Source: Desulfacyla sp964522045 (GTDB lineage: Bacteria > Desulfobacterota > DSM-4660 > Desulfatiglandales > Desulfatiglandaceae). From it: a DNA stretch of 5,256 nt. The notes under the pieces were generated by a model. It worked only from the letters and a program-made list of their open reading frames with translations, was not told the origin of the DNA and did not search any database. Shown here in pieces: positions 1-5,256 of the stretch. Numbering within the stretch: position 1 is the first letter of the stretch; every line of letters begins with the position of its first letter. Location: the NCBI GenBank assembly GCA_964522045.1, contig CAZFSF010000155.1, positions 1 through 5,256 on the forward strand, in the 5' to 3' direction. A program made the translations under genes and the position numbers.

Positions 1-104
1 ACATTGGAGTATTTCGAGGATTAAAATTTGAGTCTGACGCTGAGATTGTGGAAAATAGCCATTTATGGATCGACACTAACTAACATCCCCCCTGGAGGCG
101 TCAA
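1..104 (+). other. Non-coding leader upstream of the phosphofructokinase gene
   Basis: I see no credible gene in these 104 bases. They must hold the 5' untranslated region and probably the promoter of the phosphofructokinase gene. The best sigma70-like pair I can find is TTGAGT (28-33) and GAAAAT (51-56) with a 17-base spacer. Each box matches the consensus at only four of six positions, so this is a weak candidate. Bases 39-48 (GCTGAGATTG) resemble the reverse complement of the extreme right end of the window, which may mean a dispersed repeat is present at both edges. No hairpin with a T-run and no riboswitch-like fold was recognised. Confidence 0.5.
93..98 (+). promoter_or_regulatory. Ribosome binding site of the phosphofructokinase gene
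   Basis: TGGAGG lies six bases before the ATG at 105. It is a near-perfect Shine-Dalgarno match at ideal spacing. It fixes the start codon, and the protein then begins with the family's usual short first beta strand leading into the GGDCPG loop. Confidence 0.85.
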
Positions 105-1208
105 ATGAAAACAAAAGTGGGAGTCTTATCGGCAGGCGGTGATTGTCCCGGGATCAACAGCACAATTCACTGGCTTGTGTATTCAGCCCTTGACAAAGAT
201 CTGGCCCCTTTACGTGGAACTATGTTTCAGGTTATTGGCATTATGGATGGTTGGAAAGGGTTGATGGAGGTCAAGCCGGAAAAAAAGGCGAGCCTGAATC
301 GCTGGACCATAAACCTCAACATGGATATAGTCCGCACCTGGGATAGATATGGGGGTACTCGGCTTGGAACGACCCGTATTAACCCTTTTGATCCCAAGAA
401 CGACAAATCGGATCTGGTCCTTGACAACTGCAAAAAATTGGGTCTGGATGCCTTAGTGGTTATCGGGGGGGCCGACAGTCTTGGTGTGGCGTACAGGCTT
501 TCCAAGAGGGGATTAAAGGTTGTCGGAATCCCAAAGACCATTGACAGGGATCTATATGGGACCGATTACACTCTCGGATTTGATTCGGCGGTGAACATTA
601 TTACCGAGGATATTGACAGGTTGAGGATAACCGCAGGTTCGCACAGCCGGATATTCGTAGTGGAATGTATGGGAAGAAAAGCAGGTTGGCTGGCCTTAGA
701 GGGGGGCGAGGCTTCAGGCGTGGCTATCATCCTTATCCCTGAGCACGATTTTGTTGTGGAACGTGTAATAGAACTTCTGTCCATGAGAAGGAAGGCAGGT
801 GAGCGTTACAGCATTGTTTTGGTTTCCGAAGGAGCAAAGCCGAGGGGTATGGAACCAATCCAGGAAAGACGTGGCCGGGATGGGTTCGGACACTATTATC
901 TGGGCGGAGTAGGGGGGTTTGTTGCCGAAGAGATACAAAAAAATACCAGCATGGAGGTGAGGTACGTGGCGCTAAGGCATCTCCAGAGGGGTGGTGCGCC
1001 CACTGCCTATGACCGCCGTATGGGTCGTAAATTCGGGGTGGCGTCCGTTGACATGATTGTAAATGAAGACTTTGGTCGTATGGTCGGCATAAAGCAGAAT
1101 GAGATTACTTCAACCCCGCTCAAGATGGCCTTGGATAAATTACAGTTGGTGGACGTGGAAAAATTCTATAACACTAAAAATTATAAAAGCCTGGATCAGA
1201 TTGTATAA
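105..1208 (+). CDS. pfkA: 6-phosphofructokinase, probably pyrophosphate-dependent
   Basis: This cytoplasmic glycolytic enzyme phosphorylates fructose 6-phosphate to fructose 1,6-bisphosphate; the PPi type can also run in reverse. The 367 residues span the whole PFK fold. Visible motifs are GGDCPG (11-16, phosphoryl-donor loop), GGTRLGTTR (83-91), GGADS (121-125), PKTIDRD (143-149, with catalytic Asp147), SHSR (179-182), MGR (189-191), SEG (241-243) and RHLQRGG (291-297, sugar-phosphate His and Arg). By alignment with E. coli PfkA, the donor-selecting positions 104 and 124 are Asp124 and Lys144 here. That is the known PPi-type pair; the ATP type has Gly at both. Two residues are odd: Ala123 replaces the Mg-linked Asp103, and Arg148 replaces Asn128. 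The gene has its own strong ribosome site and stands alone on the + strand. It converges on glcD, and its last ten codons overlap that gene. The family is certain. The phosphoryl donor is inferred, and 'pfp' would be an equally good symbol if PPi use is confirmed. Confidence 0.95.
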   Translation: MKTKVGVLSAGGDCPGINSTIHWLVYSALDKDLAPLRGTMFQVIGIMDGWKGLMEVKPEKKASLNRWTINLNMDIVRTWDRYGGTRLGTTRINPFDPKNDKSDLVLDNCKKLGLDALVVIGGADSLGVAYRLSKRGLKVVGIPKTIDRDLYGTDYTLGFDSAVNIITEDIDRLRITAGSHSRIFVVECMGRKAGWLALEGGEASGVAIILIPEHDFVVERVIELLSMRRKAGERYSIVLVSEGAKPRGMEPIQERRGRDGFGHYYLGGVGGFVAEEIQKNTSMEVRYVALRHLQRGGAPTAYDRRMGRKFGVASVDMIVNEDFGRMVGIKQNEITSTPLKMALDKLQLVDVEKFYNTKNYKSLDQIV

Positions 1209-2580
1209 AAAAAATCTTGCCGGGGTTCAGTATCCCTTTTGGGTCAAAGGCCTTCTTTATGCGGGTCATGAGGTCAAGACCGGCCCGGGGGATTTCCATT
1301 TCGAGATAAGGCGCTTTGGTAATCCCAATCCCATGCTCTCCGGTGATGGTCCCCCCCATGTCGATCACCCTTTTAAATAACTCTTTTACTACTGTTTTGG
1401 CATTGTTCAATTGCCTGGGGTCTTCTTTGTCAATCATTATATTGACGTGGATATTCCCGTCGCCGGCATGACCGAAGGCTGCGATAGGAAGGTCATACCT
1501 GCGGGTCAGATCATCTAAAGAGACCGCTAATTCAGCCATTCTGCTCCTCGGTACAACGATATCTTCACTTATTTTGTGCGGACTCAGTTTAAGGAGAGAG
1601 GGGGAGACGTTCCTTCGGGCCTCCCATAGTCTGTCAGCCTCTTTTTTTCCTGATGCGGCCTCGAATTTGACGGCCCCGCCACGGTTGCACACCTCCCTGA
1701 TTATCTTAACCTCGCGTGTTACAAGCTCCTCATCCCCATCTACCTCTATCAACAGCATGGCCCCCGCTTCTTCAGGCATTGTCAGCCTCAACTCTTCTCT
1801 CACACAGTTAATGCATAACCCGTCCAAGAACTCCAGGATAGTAGGAATGATTCTGTTCCGTATTATGTCAGAGACAGTCTGGACCGCGGATGATACATCC
1901 GGGAAAAAGGCGATCATGGTCTTCTTGGCCGCTGGCTTTGGGATCAGGCGGAGGGTGATGGCGGTAATGACTGCCAAGGTGCCTTCAGACCCTGTGATGA
2001 GACGGGTCAGGTCATAGCCTGCCACACCCTTCATGGTTTCAACCCCGGTATTTATGATTTCTCCTGTGGGGAGTACTACTTCAAGCCCCAAGACATAGTC
2101 TCTGGTTACACCGTACTTTACCGCCCTTAAACCTCCTGCGCATTCTGCCACGTTCCCGCCTATTGTGGAGATGTTTAAACTGGCTGGGTCCGGTGGATAA
2201 AAGAGACCAACTTCTTCAACGGCCTCCTGGAGATGGGCGGTAATGACCCCGGGCTCTACCTTTGCGATGAGATTGTCTTGATCAATCAGGAGGATGCTGT
2301 CAAGACGATTCATGGAGATTACGAGGCCGCCTTTAACAGGTAGGGCTCCACCGCTCATGCCACTTCCCGCTCCCCTCGGCACAACGGGGAACCCGGATTC
2401 GGTTGCGAGGCGGAGGATCCTTGATATCTCTTCGCTGTCTCCGGGAAAGGCGACGGCATCGGGCATAAACTCTAACTTGGTGGCATCGGTCCCGTATTCC
2501 GCCAGGTTTTCCGCAGCGGTTATCAGGTGCTCAGCGCCGACAATATCAGATATTTTTTTTACGATGGCTTCGGGGATCAT
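1174..2580 (-). CDS. glcD: FAD-linked oxidase, glycolate/D-lactate dehydrogenase subunit GlcD type
   Basis: This 468-residue flavoprotein is of the GlcD/D-lactate dehydrogenase family, which oxidises 2-hydroxyacids such as glycolate or D-lactate to 2-oxoacids. The N-terminal FAD-binding domain (about 35-215) shows PRGAGSGMSGGALP (68-81), PPDPAS (129-134), TIGGNVAECAGG (139-150) and a TGSEGTLAVIT stretch (196-206). The C-terminal FAD-oxidase domain shows SEDIVVPRSR (338-347), HAGDGNIHVN (371-380) and GEHGIG (414-419), whose His and Glu residues form the metal/substrate site in relatives. It ends with the usual DPKGILNPGKI (446-456). There is no signal peptide or membrane segment. About a dozen residues follow that usual end, and they are encoded in the 35-bp overlap with the convergent phosphofructokinase gene. 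The ATG overlaps the recR stop codon (ATGA) and has no clear ribosome site of its own, so translation probably depends on coupling to recR. Usual electron-transfer partners (GlcE, GlcF) are absent from the window. The substrate cannot be told from sequence: glycolate, D-lactate or another 2-hydroxyacid are all possible. Confidence 0.93.
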   Translation of the reverse strand: MIPEAIVKKISDIVGAEHLITAAENLAEYGTDATKLEFMPDAVAFPGDSEEISRILRLATESGFPVVPRGAGSGMSGGALPVKGGLVISMNRLDSILLIDQDNLIAKVEPGVITAHLQEAVEEVGLFYPPDPASLNISTIGGNVAECAGGLRAVKYGVTRDYVLGLEVVLPTGEIINTGVETMKGVAGYDLTRLITGSEGTLAVITAITLRLIPKPAAKKTMIAFFPDVSSAVQTVSDIIRNRIIPTILEFLDGLCINCVREELRLTMPEEAGAMLLIEVDGDEELVTREVKIIREVCNRGGAVKFEAASGKKEADRLWEARRNVSPSLLKLSPHKISEDIVVPRSRMAELAVSLDDLTRRYDLPIAAFGHAGDGNIHVNIMIDKEDPRQLNNAKTVVKELFKRVIDMGGTITGEHGIGITKAPYLEMEIPRAGLDLMTRIKKAFDPKGILNPGKIFFIQSDPGFYNF

Positions 2581-3188
2581 CGGCTAACAGGCACCCGGCT
2601 TTTGAGGGCATGTTCGAGTGTCATACGGTCCATATATTTCACATCCCCTCCCATGGGAATACCTAAGGCTATCCTTGTGATCTTAATGCTGGGATCTTTG
2701 TCTGATAAGAGTTTGGCTAAGAAAGAAGCCGTGGCCTCTCCTGATGTGGTAGGATTGGTGGCAAGGATGACCTCATCTATTTTTTCCCCTTCGAGTCTGG
2801 TCAAAAGATCTCCTATCTTCAAATCTTCCGGGCCGACCCCATCTAAGGGGGAGAGAGCGCCATGAAGTACGTGGTATCTTCCCTTGAAGATCCCTGCATC
2901 CTCTATTGCGAGCTGGTCTCCCGGTCCTTCAACGACACAGACCGATCCATTAGCGCGATTGTCATCTCCGCAGATTGAGCAGGGATCATCATCCGTCAGG
3001 TTGAAGCAGATGGAGCAGAACCTGATCTTTTCTTTGACATCTATCAGGCTCCGGGCCAGTCCTTCTGCCAGATCCCGGTTGCTTCTCAATACATGAAGCG
3101 CTACCCGGGTCGCAGATTTCTGCCCGATCCCGGGGAGCCTGGAGAATTGCACGATCAGGTTTTCTAAAGATGGTGGATAGATTCCCAT
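2577..3188 (-). CDS. recR: Recombination mediator protein RecR
   Basis: RecR works with RecO (and RecF) to load RecA onto SSB-coated single-stranded DNA at gaps, and forms ring-like oligomers around DNA. The 203 residues match the normal length (about 200). In order they show a helix-hairpin-helix around LPGIGQKSA (18-26), a four-cysteine zinc module (Cys58, Cys61, Cys70, Cys73), a Toprim domain starting at VCVVEGPGD (83-91) with HGALSPLDGVGP (109-120) and ATNPTTSGEAT (143-153), and a C-terminal GIPMGGDVKYMD segment (177-188) close to the E. coli GVPVGGELE region. The first-residue ATG shares one base with the ybaB stop codon (TAATG), and no strong separate ribosome site is visible, so translational coupling is likely. 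It sits third in the dnaX-ybaB-recR order that is common across bacteria. Nothing essential appears to be missing; the Toprim loop reads EGPGD where E. coli has ESPAD. Confidence 0.97.
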   Translation of the reverse strand: MGIYPPSLENLIVQFSRLPGIGQKSATRVALHVLRSNRDLAEGLARSLIDVKEKIRFCSICFNLTDDDPCSICGDDNRANGSVCVVEGPGDQLAIEDAGIFKGRYHVLHGALSPLDGVGPEDLKIGDLLTRLEGEKIDEVILATNPTTSGEATASFLAKLLSDKDPSIKITRIALGIPMGGDVKYMDRMTLEHALKSRVPVSR

Positions 3189-3517
3189 TACATAAGGCCG
3201 GGCATTCCGGGTATATTCATTCCCTTGGTCAGTTGTCCCATTTCCTCGTTCATCATGGCTTTGGCCTTGTTCAAGGCGTCATTGACTGCCGCCATAATGA
3301 GGTCCTGCAACATCTCTACATCGTTCGGATCAACGACCTCCGGATCGATGCTAATGGAAAGCACGTCCTGCCCTCCATTGGCCACAACTGTAACCATACC
3401 GCCTCCGGCGGAAGCCTCAACTGTTCTCTCGCTAAGCTCTTCCTGCAGCTTTGCCATCTTAGTCTGAAATTTCTGGGCCTGCTTCATGATCTGACCCATA
3501 TTAGGCATCCCTTTCAT
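3188..3517 (-). CDS. ybaB: YbaB/EbfC family nucleoid-associated DNA-binding protein
   Basis: This small dimeric DNA-binding protein of the YbaB/EbfC family associates with the nucleoid; relatives bind DNA broadly and affect expression and DNA protection. The 109 residues fit the family length. They show a Met- and Gln-rich first helix (about 7-30, MGQIMKQAQKFQTKMAKLQEE), a central beta sheet with GGGMVTVVANGGQDVLSI (38-55), a conserved IDPEVVDPNDVEMLQDLI segment (57-74) and a closing helix with NDALNKAKAM (79-88), followed by a Gly/Met/Pro-rich tail. The ATG overlaps the dnaX stop (ATGA). A strong AGGAGG lies within the end of dnaX, ten bases upstream. It lies between dnaX and recR, the standard position. 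Its reading frame is -1 relative to dnaX and continues open upstream through the slippery A-runs at the end of dnaX. Confidence 0.97.
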   Translation of the reverse strand: MKGMPNMGQIMKQAQKFQTKMAKLQEELSERTVEASAGGGMVTVVANGGQDVLSISIDPEVVDPNDVEMLQDLIMAAVNDALNKAKAMMNEEMGQLTKGMNIPGMPGLM

Positions 3518-5205
3518 CTGTCTTCTTCCTCCTCTTTTTTTTCGATGTTTTTTGAACTGTTCTCTCCGGTTCCGGTGAGATTTTCTTTCATAATTTGGCC
3601 CTCAAACAGATTCAAGATTTCCTGCGCTGTTTGGGGGAGCTTTGAATCCTTGTGCGTTTGACGCCTGAGGACCTTTTCTTTTGGTTCCTTTTGTGTACGG
3701 GCAGGGGCGTGGTGGTTAATGCTGATTTTTACCTGAAGATCCTTCTGGAAAAATTCCCGGCAATAATTGATTAGCTGGTCATATCTCTCCTTATCGTCAA
3801 AATATTTTGATGAAAAAGACTGGTTTCCACTCTCTATTTCCAAGGTCTCTCCGGTCAATTTCAAAACATGCCACTCCTTGAGTATACTGTACGCCGCCTT
3901 GCTCTTAGTAGACAAAAAGGCTAAGAAGTCATCCCAGCTTTTTTCGTCCCGACCATGTCCGGCTATCTCCTTTACTTCGCTTTTCCGGTCTCCCTGACTC
4001 CAGACTGCGCCAGGGTCTGAAAGCCTCCCTGAATTTGTTTGTCTATCACCCCCTGCAGAGGATACCAATCTTTTTTCCAGGGATGTCAGCTTCTTCAAGA
4101 GGTCGCCAAAAGAAAGAAAATCTCCAAGAGTGCACAGCTTTATCATGGTTGTTTCCAGAATCAAACGGGGATTGGATGTAAACCTCAGATCCTCTTCTCT
4201 GCTGATCAGGAAATTCAGTAAGATATGGAGCTTTTCCTCTCCAGCCATTTCAGCTAATCGCATGATCTCTTCTCTATCGCTCTCGCTAATGTCAAGCAGG
4301 TGCTTCCGTGGAGCGATCAGACTAATGAGGAGATTCCTGAATTGTTCCATAAGTGCACGATAGAACTCCTTGATGTCGTAACCATAGTTGTAGATCTTTT
4401 CTACAACCTCCAGACACCTGTCAGCAGTGCCTTCGAGAATAGCGGCTGATGATTCAAATATGATATCTCTGTCGATAATCCCTAAGATATCAGTGATATC
4501 TTTTTCTTCTACCTTCTCTCCGCTAAATGAAATCACCTGGTCCATCAGGCTTTCAGCGTCCCGCATGCTCCCTTCGGCCTCTCTTGCGATGATTGCCAGC
4601 CCGGAAGTACCTATTTCAATCCCTTCATCTGCTGCTATCCTCTTAAGATGGCTGATAATTTGAGGTAGAGGTATCCTTTTGAAATCGAATCTCTGACATC
4701 GGGACAGGATGGTTGCGGGCACCTTGTGAGATTCGGTGGTTGCAAATATGAATTTTACATGGCTCGGTGGTTCTTCGAGGGTTTTCAAGAGGGCGTTGAA
4801 GGCGGGGAGGGTCAGCATATGCACTTCATCTATGATGTAAATGCGATACTTGCTCGAGGATGGCATATATTTGATGCTTTCCCTGAGGTCTCTAATCTCA
4901 TCGATCCCCCGGTTGGATGCGCCATCAATCTCCTGGACATCAACGGAGGAGCCTGCAGTGATTTCAGTACATGACCGGCACTTGTTGCAGGGTATTCCCG
5001 GTTCCCCCTGGTCGCAGTTTATCGCCTTTGCAAAGATTCGTGCGACCGAAGTCTTTCCAATACCCCTTGATCCGCTAAAAAGATAGGCGTGCGCCAGCCT
5101 GCCGGTCTTTATGGCATTCATCAAGGTCTGGGTAATATGTTCCTGGCCTATGACATCCTGAAATAGCTGGGGACGCCACTTCCTGGCCAAAACCTGGTAG
5201 GTCAA
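3514..5205 (-). CDS. dnaX: DNA polymerase III subunit gamma/tau
   Basis: DnaX is the AAA+ ATPase of the replicative clamp loader. It forms the pentameric ring with delta and delta' that opens the beta clamp, and its tau form ties polymerase cores and helicase together. The 563 residues show the family N-terminus YQVLARKWRPQLF (3-15), Walker A GSRGIGKTS (45-53), a zinc module (Cys64, Cys73, Cys76, Cys79), Walker B IIDEVHM (124-130), the sensor 1/SRC segment ATTESHKVP to SRCQRF (155-173, arginine finger Arg169) and sensor 2 GSMRDAES (212-219). An alpha-helical domain III runs to about 370, followed by a Gly/Ser-rich linker (381-415), a tau-type C-terminal domain (about 423-500) and a Lys/Glu-rich tail. 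The start is TTG, supported by TAAGGAG five bases upstream and an in-frame TAA just before it. It is first in a coupled operon with ybaB, recR and glcD. A-runs after domain III and at the 3' end are possible frameshift sites. Confidence 0.97.
   Translation of the reverse strand: MTYQVLARKWRPQLFQDVIGQEHITQTLMNAIKTGRLAHAYLFSGSRGIGKTSVARIFAKAINCDQGEPGIPCNKCRSCTEITAGSSVDVQEIDGASNRGIDEIRDLRESIKYMPSSSKYRIYIIDEVHMLTLPAFNALLKTLEEPPSHVKFIFATTESHKVPATILSRCQRFDFKRIPLPQIISHLKRIAADEGIEIGTSGLAIIAREAEGSMRDAESLMDQVISFSGEKVEEKDITDILGIIDRDIIFESSAAILEGTADRCLEVVEKIYNYGYDIKEFYRALMEQFRNLLISLIAPRKHLLDISESDREEIMRLAEMAGEEKLHILLNFLISREEDLRFTSNPRLILETTMIKLCTLGDFLSFGDLLKKLTSLEKRLVSSAGGDRQTNSGRLSDPGAVWSQGDRKSEVKEIAGHGRDEKSWDDFLAFLSTKSKAAYSILKEWHVLKLTGETLEIESGNQSFSSKYFDDKERYDQLINYCREFFQKDLQVKISINHHAPARTQKEPKEKVLRRQTHKDSKLPQTAQEILNLFEGQIMKENLTGTGENSSKNIEKKEEEEDR
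3528..3533 (-). promoter_or_regulatory. Ribosome binding site of ybaB inside the dnaX 3' end
   Basis: On the - strand, AGGAGG is found ten bases before the ybaB ATG, within the codons for the acidic DnaX tail. The match is perfect and the spacing is slightly long. It lets ybaB be translated independently of, as well as coupled to, dnaX. Confidence 0.7.
3535..3553 (-). other. Tandem slippery heptamers at the dnaX 3' end
   Basis: Read on the - strand in the dnaX frame, A AAA AAC (3553-3547) is followed after five bases by A AAA AAA (3541-3535). Both have the X XXY YYZ form in the correct phase for -1 ribosomal slippage. The -1 frame is open from here through the ybaB ATG at 3517. Whether slippage occurs is unknown; Lys-rich tails can produce such runs by chance. 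Confidence 0.4.
4047..4076 (-). other. A-run plus weak stem-loop inside dnaX, candidate gamma-forming site
   Basis: On the - strand, six A's (4076-4071) followed by G sit at Glu377-Lys378-Arg379, just after domain III. Five bases beyond that AAAAAAG is a possible 7-bp stem (TATCCTC with GGGGGTG, loop TGCA, three G-T pairs). The -1 frame ends at a TGA (4048-4046), giving about 386 residues. The phase is not the canonical A AAA AAG of E. coli dnaX, so the evidence is only suggestive. Confidence 0.25.
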
Positions 5206-5210
5206 AGAAG

Positions 5211-5217
5211 CTCCTTA
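5211..5217 (-). promoter_or_regulatory. Ribosome binding site that fixes the TTG start of dnaX
   Basis: On the - strand, TAAGGAG lies five bases before the TTG at 5205. Its TAA (5217-5215) is an in-frame stop, so translation cannot begin further upstream. The TTG falls exactly where DnaX proteins usually begin, with Met-(Ser/Thr)-Tyr-Gln-Val-Leu-Ala-Arg-Lys-Trp. Confidence 0.85.
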
Positions 5218-5256
5218 GAGACCTTTGCAAAACGCCCCCTTTCGCCCAATCTCTGC
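5218..5256 (-). other. Partial upstream region of dnaX, possible dispersed-repeat edge
   Basis: This short non-coding stretch is cut by the window end. Read on the - strand, it starts GCAGAGATTGGGCGAAA, runs through a G-rich block (GGGGGCG) and includes the palindrome TTTGCAAA. Nine of its first ten bases match bases 39-48 of the window in the opposite orientation. No clear promoter or RNA gene can be seen in what is present. It gives me the impression of the edge of a dispersed repeat, but that cannot be shown from one partial copy. Confidence 0.3.

Noticed and set aside
227..541. 104-residue open frame on the - strand inside the phosphofructokinase gene
   Set aside because: It is a shadow of the conserved PFK active-site region with no motif of its own.
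1222..1240. Hairpin GGGG-loop-TCCC followed by TTTT just after the phosphofructokinase stop
   Set aside because: The stem is only four base pairs including one G-T pair, and it lies within glcD codons. It is too weak to call a terminator.
1574..2017. 147-residue open frame on the + strand inside glcD
   Set aside because: It is antisense to a well-conserved stretch of glcD, is rich in Ser and Arg as shadow frames often are, and shows no family motif.
3170..3661. 163-residue open frame on the + strand across recR, ybaB and dnaX
   Set aside because: It is antisense to three gene ends that are clearly real and shows no recognisable domain.
4070..4076. E. coli-type canonical A AAA AAG frameshift site in dnaX
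   Set aside because: The seven bases are present on the - strand, but the dnaX codons divide them as AA AAA AG, so the canonical tandem slip is not possible. It is kept only as a non-canonical candidate.
4726..4974. 82-residue open frame on the + strand opposite the dnaX Walker B region
   Set aside because: It is antisense to the most conserved part of dnaX, and nothing supports translation.
5206..5256. Possible SRP RNA gene upstream of dnaX, as seen in Bacillus
   Set aside because: Only 51 bases are available, and they show none of the conserved SRP RNA apical-loop sequence.

Overview
This window is ordinary bacterial chromosome with nearly complete coding density and, by eye, a moderate GC content of a little under 50%. 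It carries five full-length protein genes and no RNA gene, insertion sequence or CRISPR array. The protein styles (a short phosphofructokinase with pyrophosphate-type residues, a GlcD-type flavin dehydrogenase, a long tau-like DnaX, strong GGAGG ribosome sites) fit an anaerobic Gram-negative bacterium. Desulfobacterota (the former Deltaproteobacteria) is my best guess, but that is an inference from protein flavour and not a proven assignment.

Layout: bases 1-104 are a non-coding leader. A 367-residue 6-phosphofructokinase homologue follows on the + strand (105-1208). Everything else is on the - strand and is transcribed from right to left: dnaX (5205-3514), the YbaB/EbfC nucleoid protein (3517-3188), recR (3188-2577) and a glcD-like FAD-linked oxidase (2580-1174). 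Bases 5206-5256 hold the dnaX ribosome site and part of its upstream region.

The four - strand genes have no gaps between them. They overlap by 4, 1 and 4 bases (ATGA, TAATG, ATGA), so they almost certainly form one translationally coupled operon. dnaX-ybaB-recR is a widely conserved replication and repair cluster: clamp loader, DNA-binding protein and recombination mediator. The fourth member, a D-lactate/glycolate-type dehydrogenase, is metabolic and looks like a lineage-specific addition. Its 3' end runs 35 bp into the 3' end of the convergent phosphofructokinase gene.

I found no clearly new multi-gene system. The points most worth a second look are: two back-to-back slippery heptamers at the end of dnaX, where a -1 shift would fuse DnaX in frame to YbaB; a second A-run directly after DnaX domain III, where a -1 shift would give a gamma-sized product; an altered active site in the phosphofructokinase; the glcD gene coupled to recR; and a short inverted similarity between the two ends of the window.
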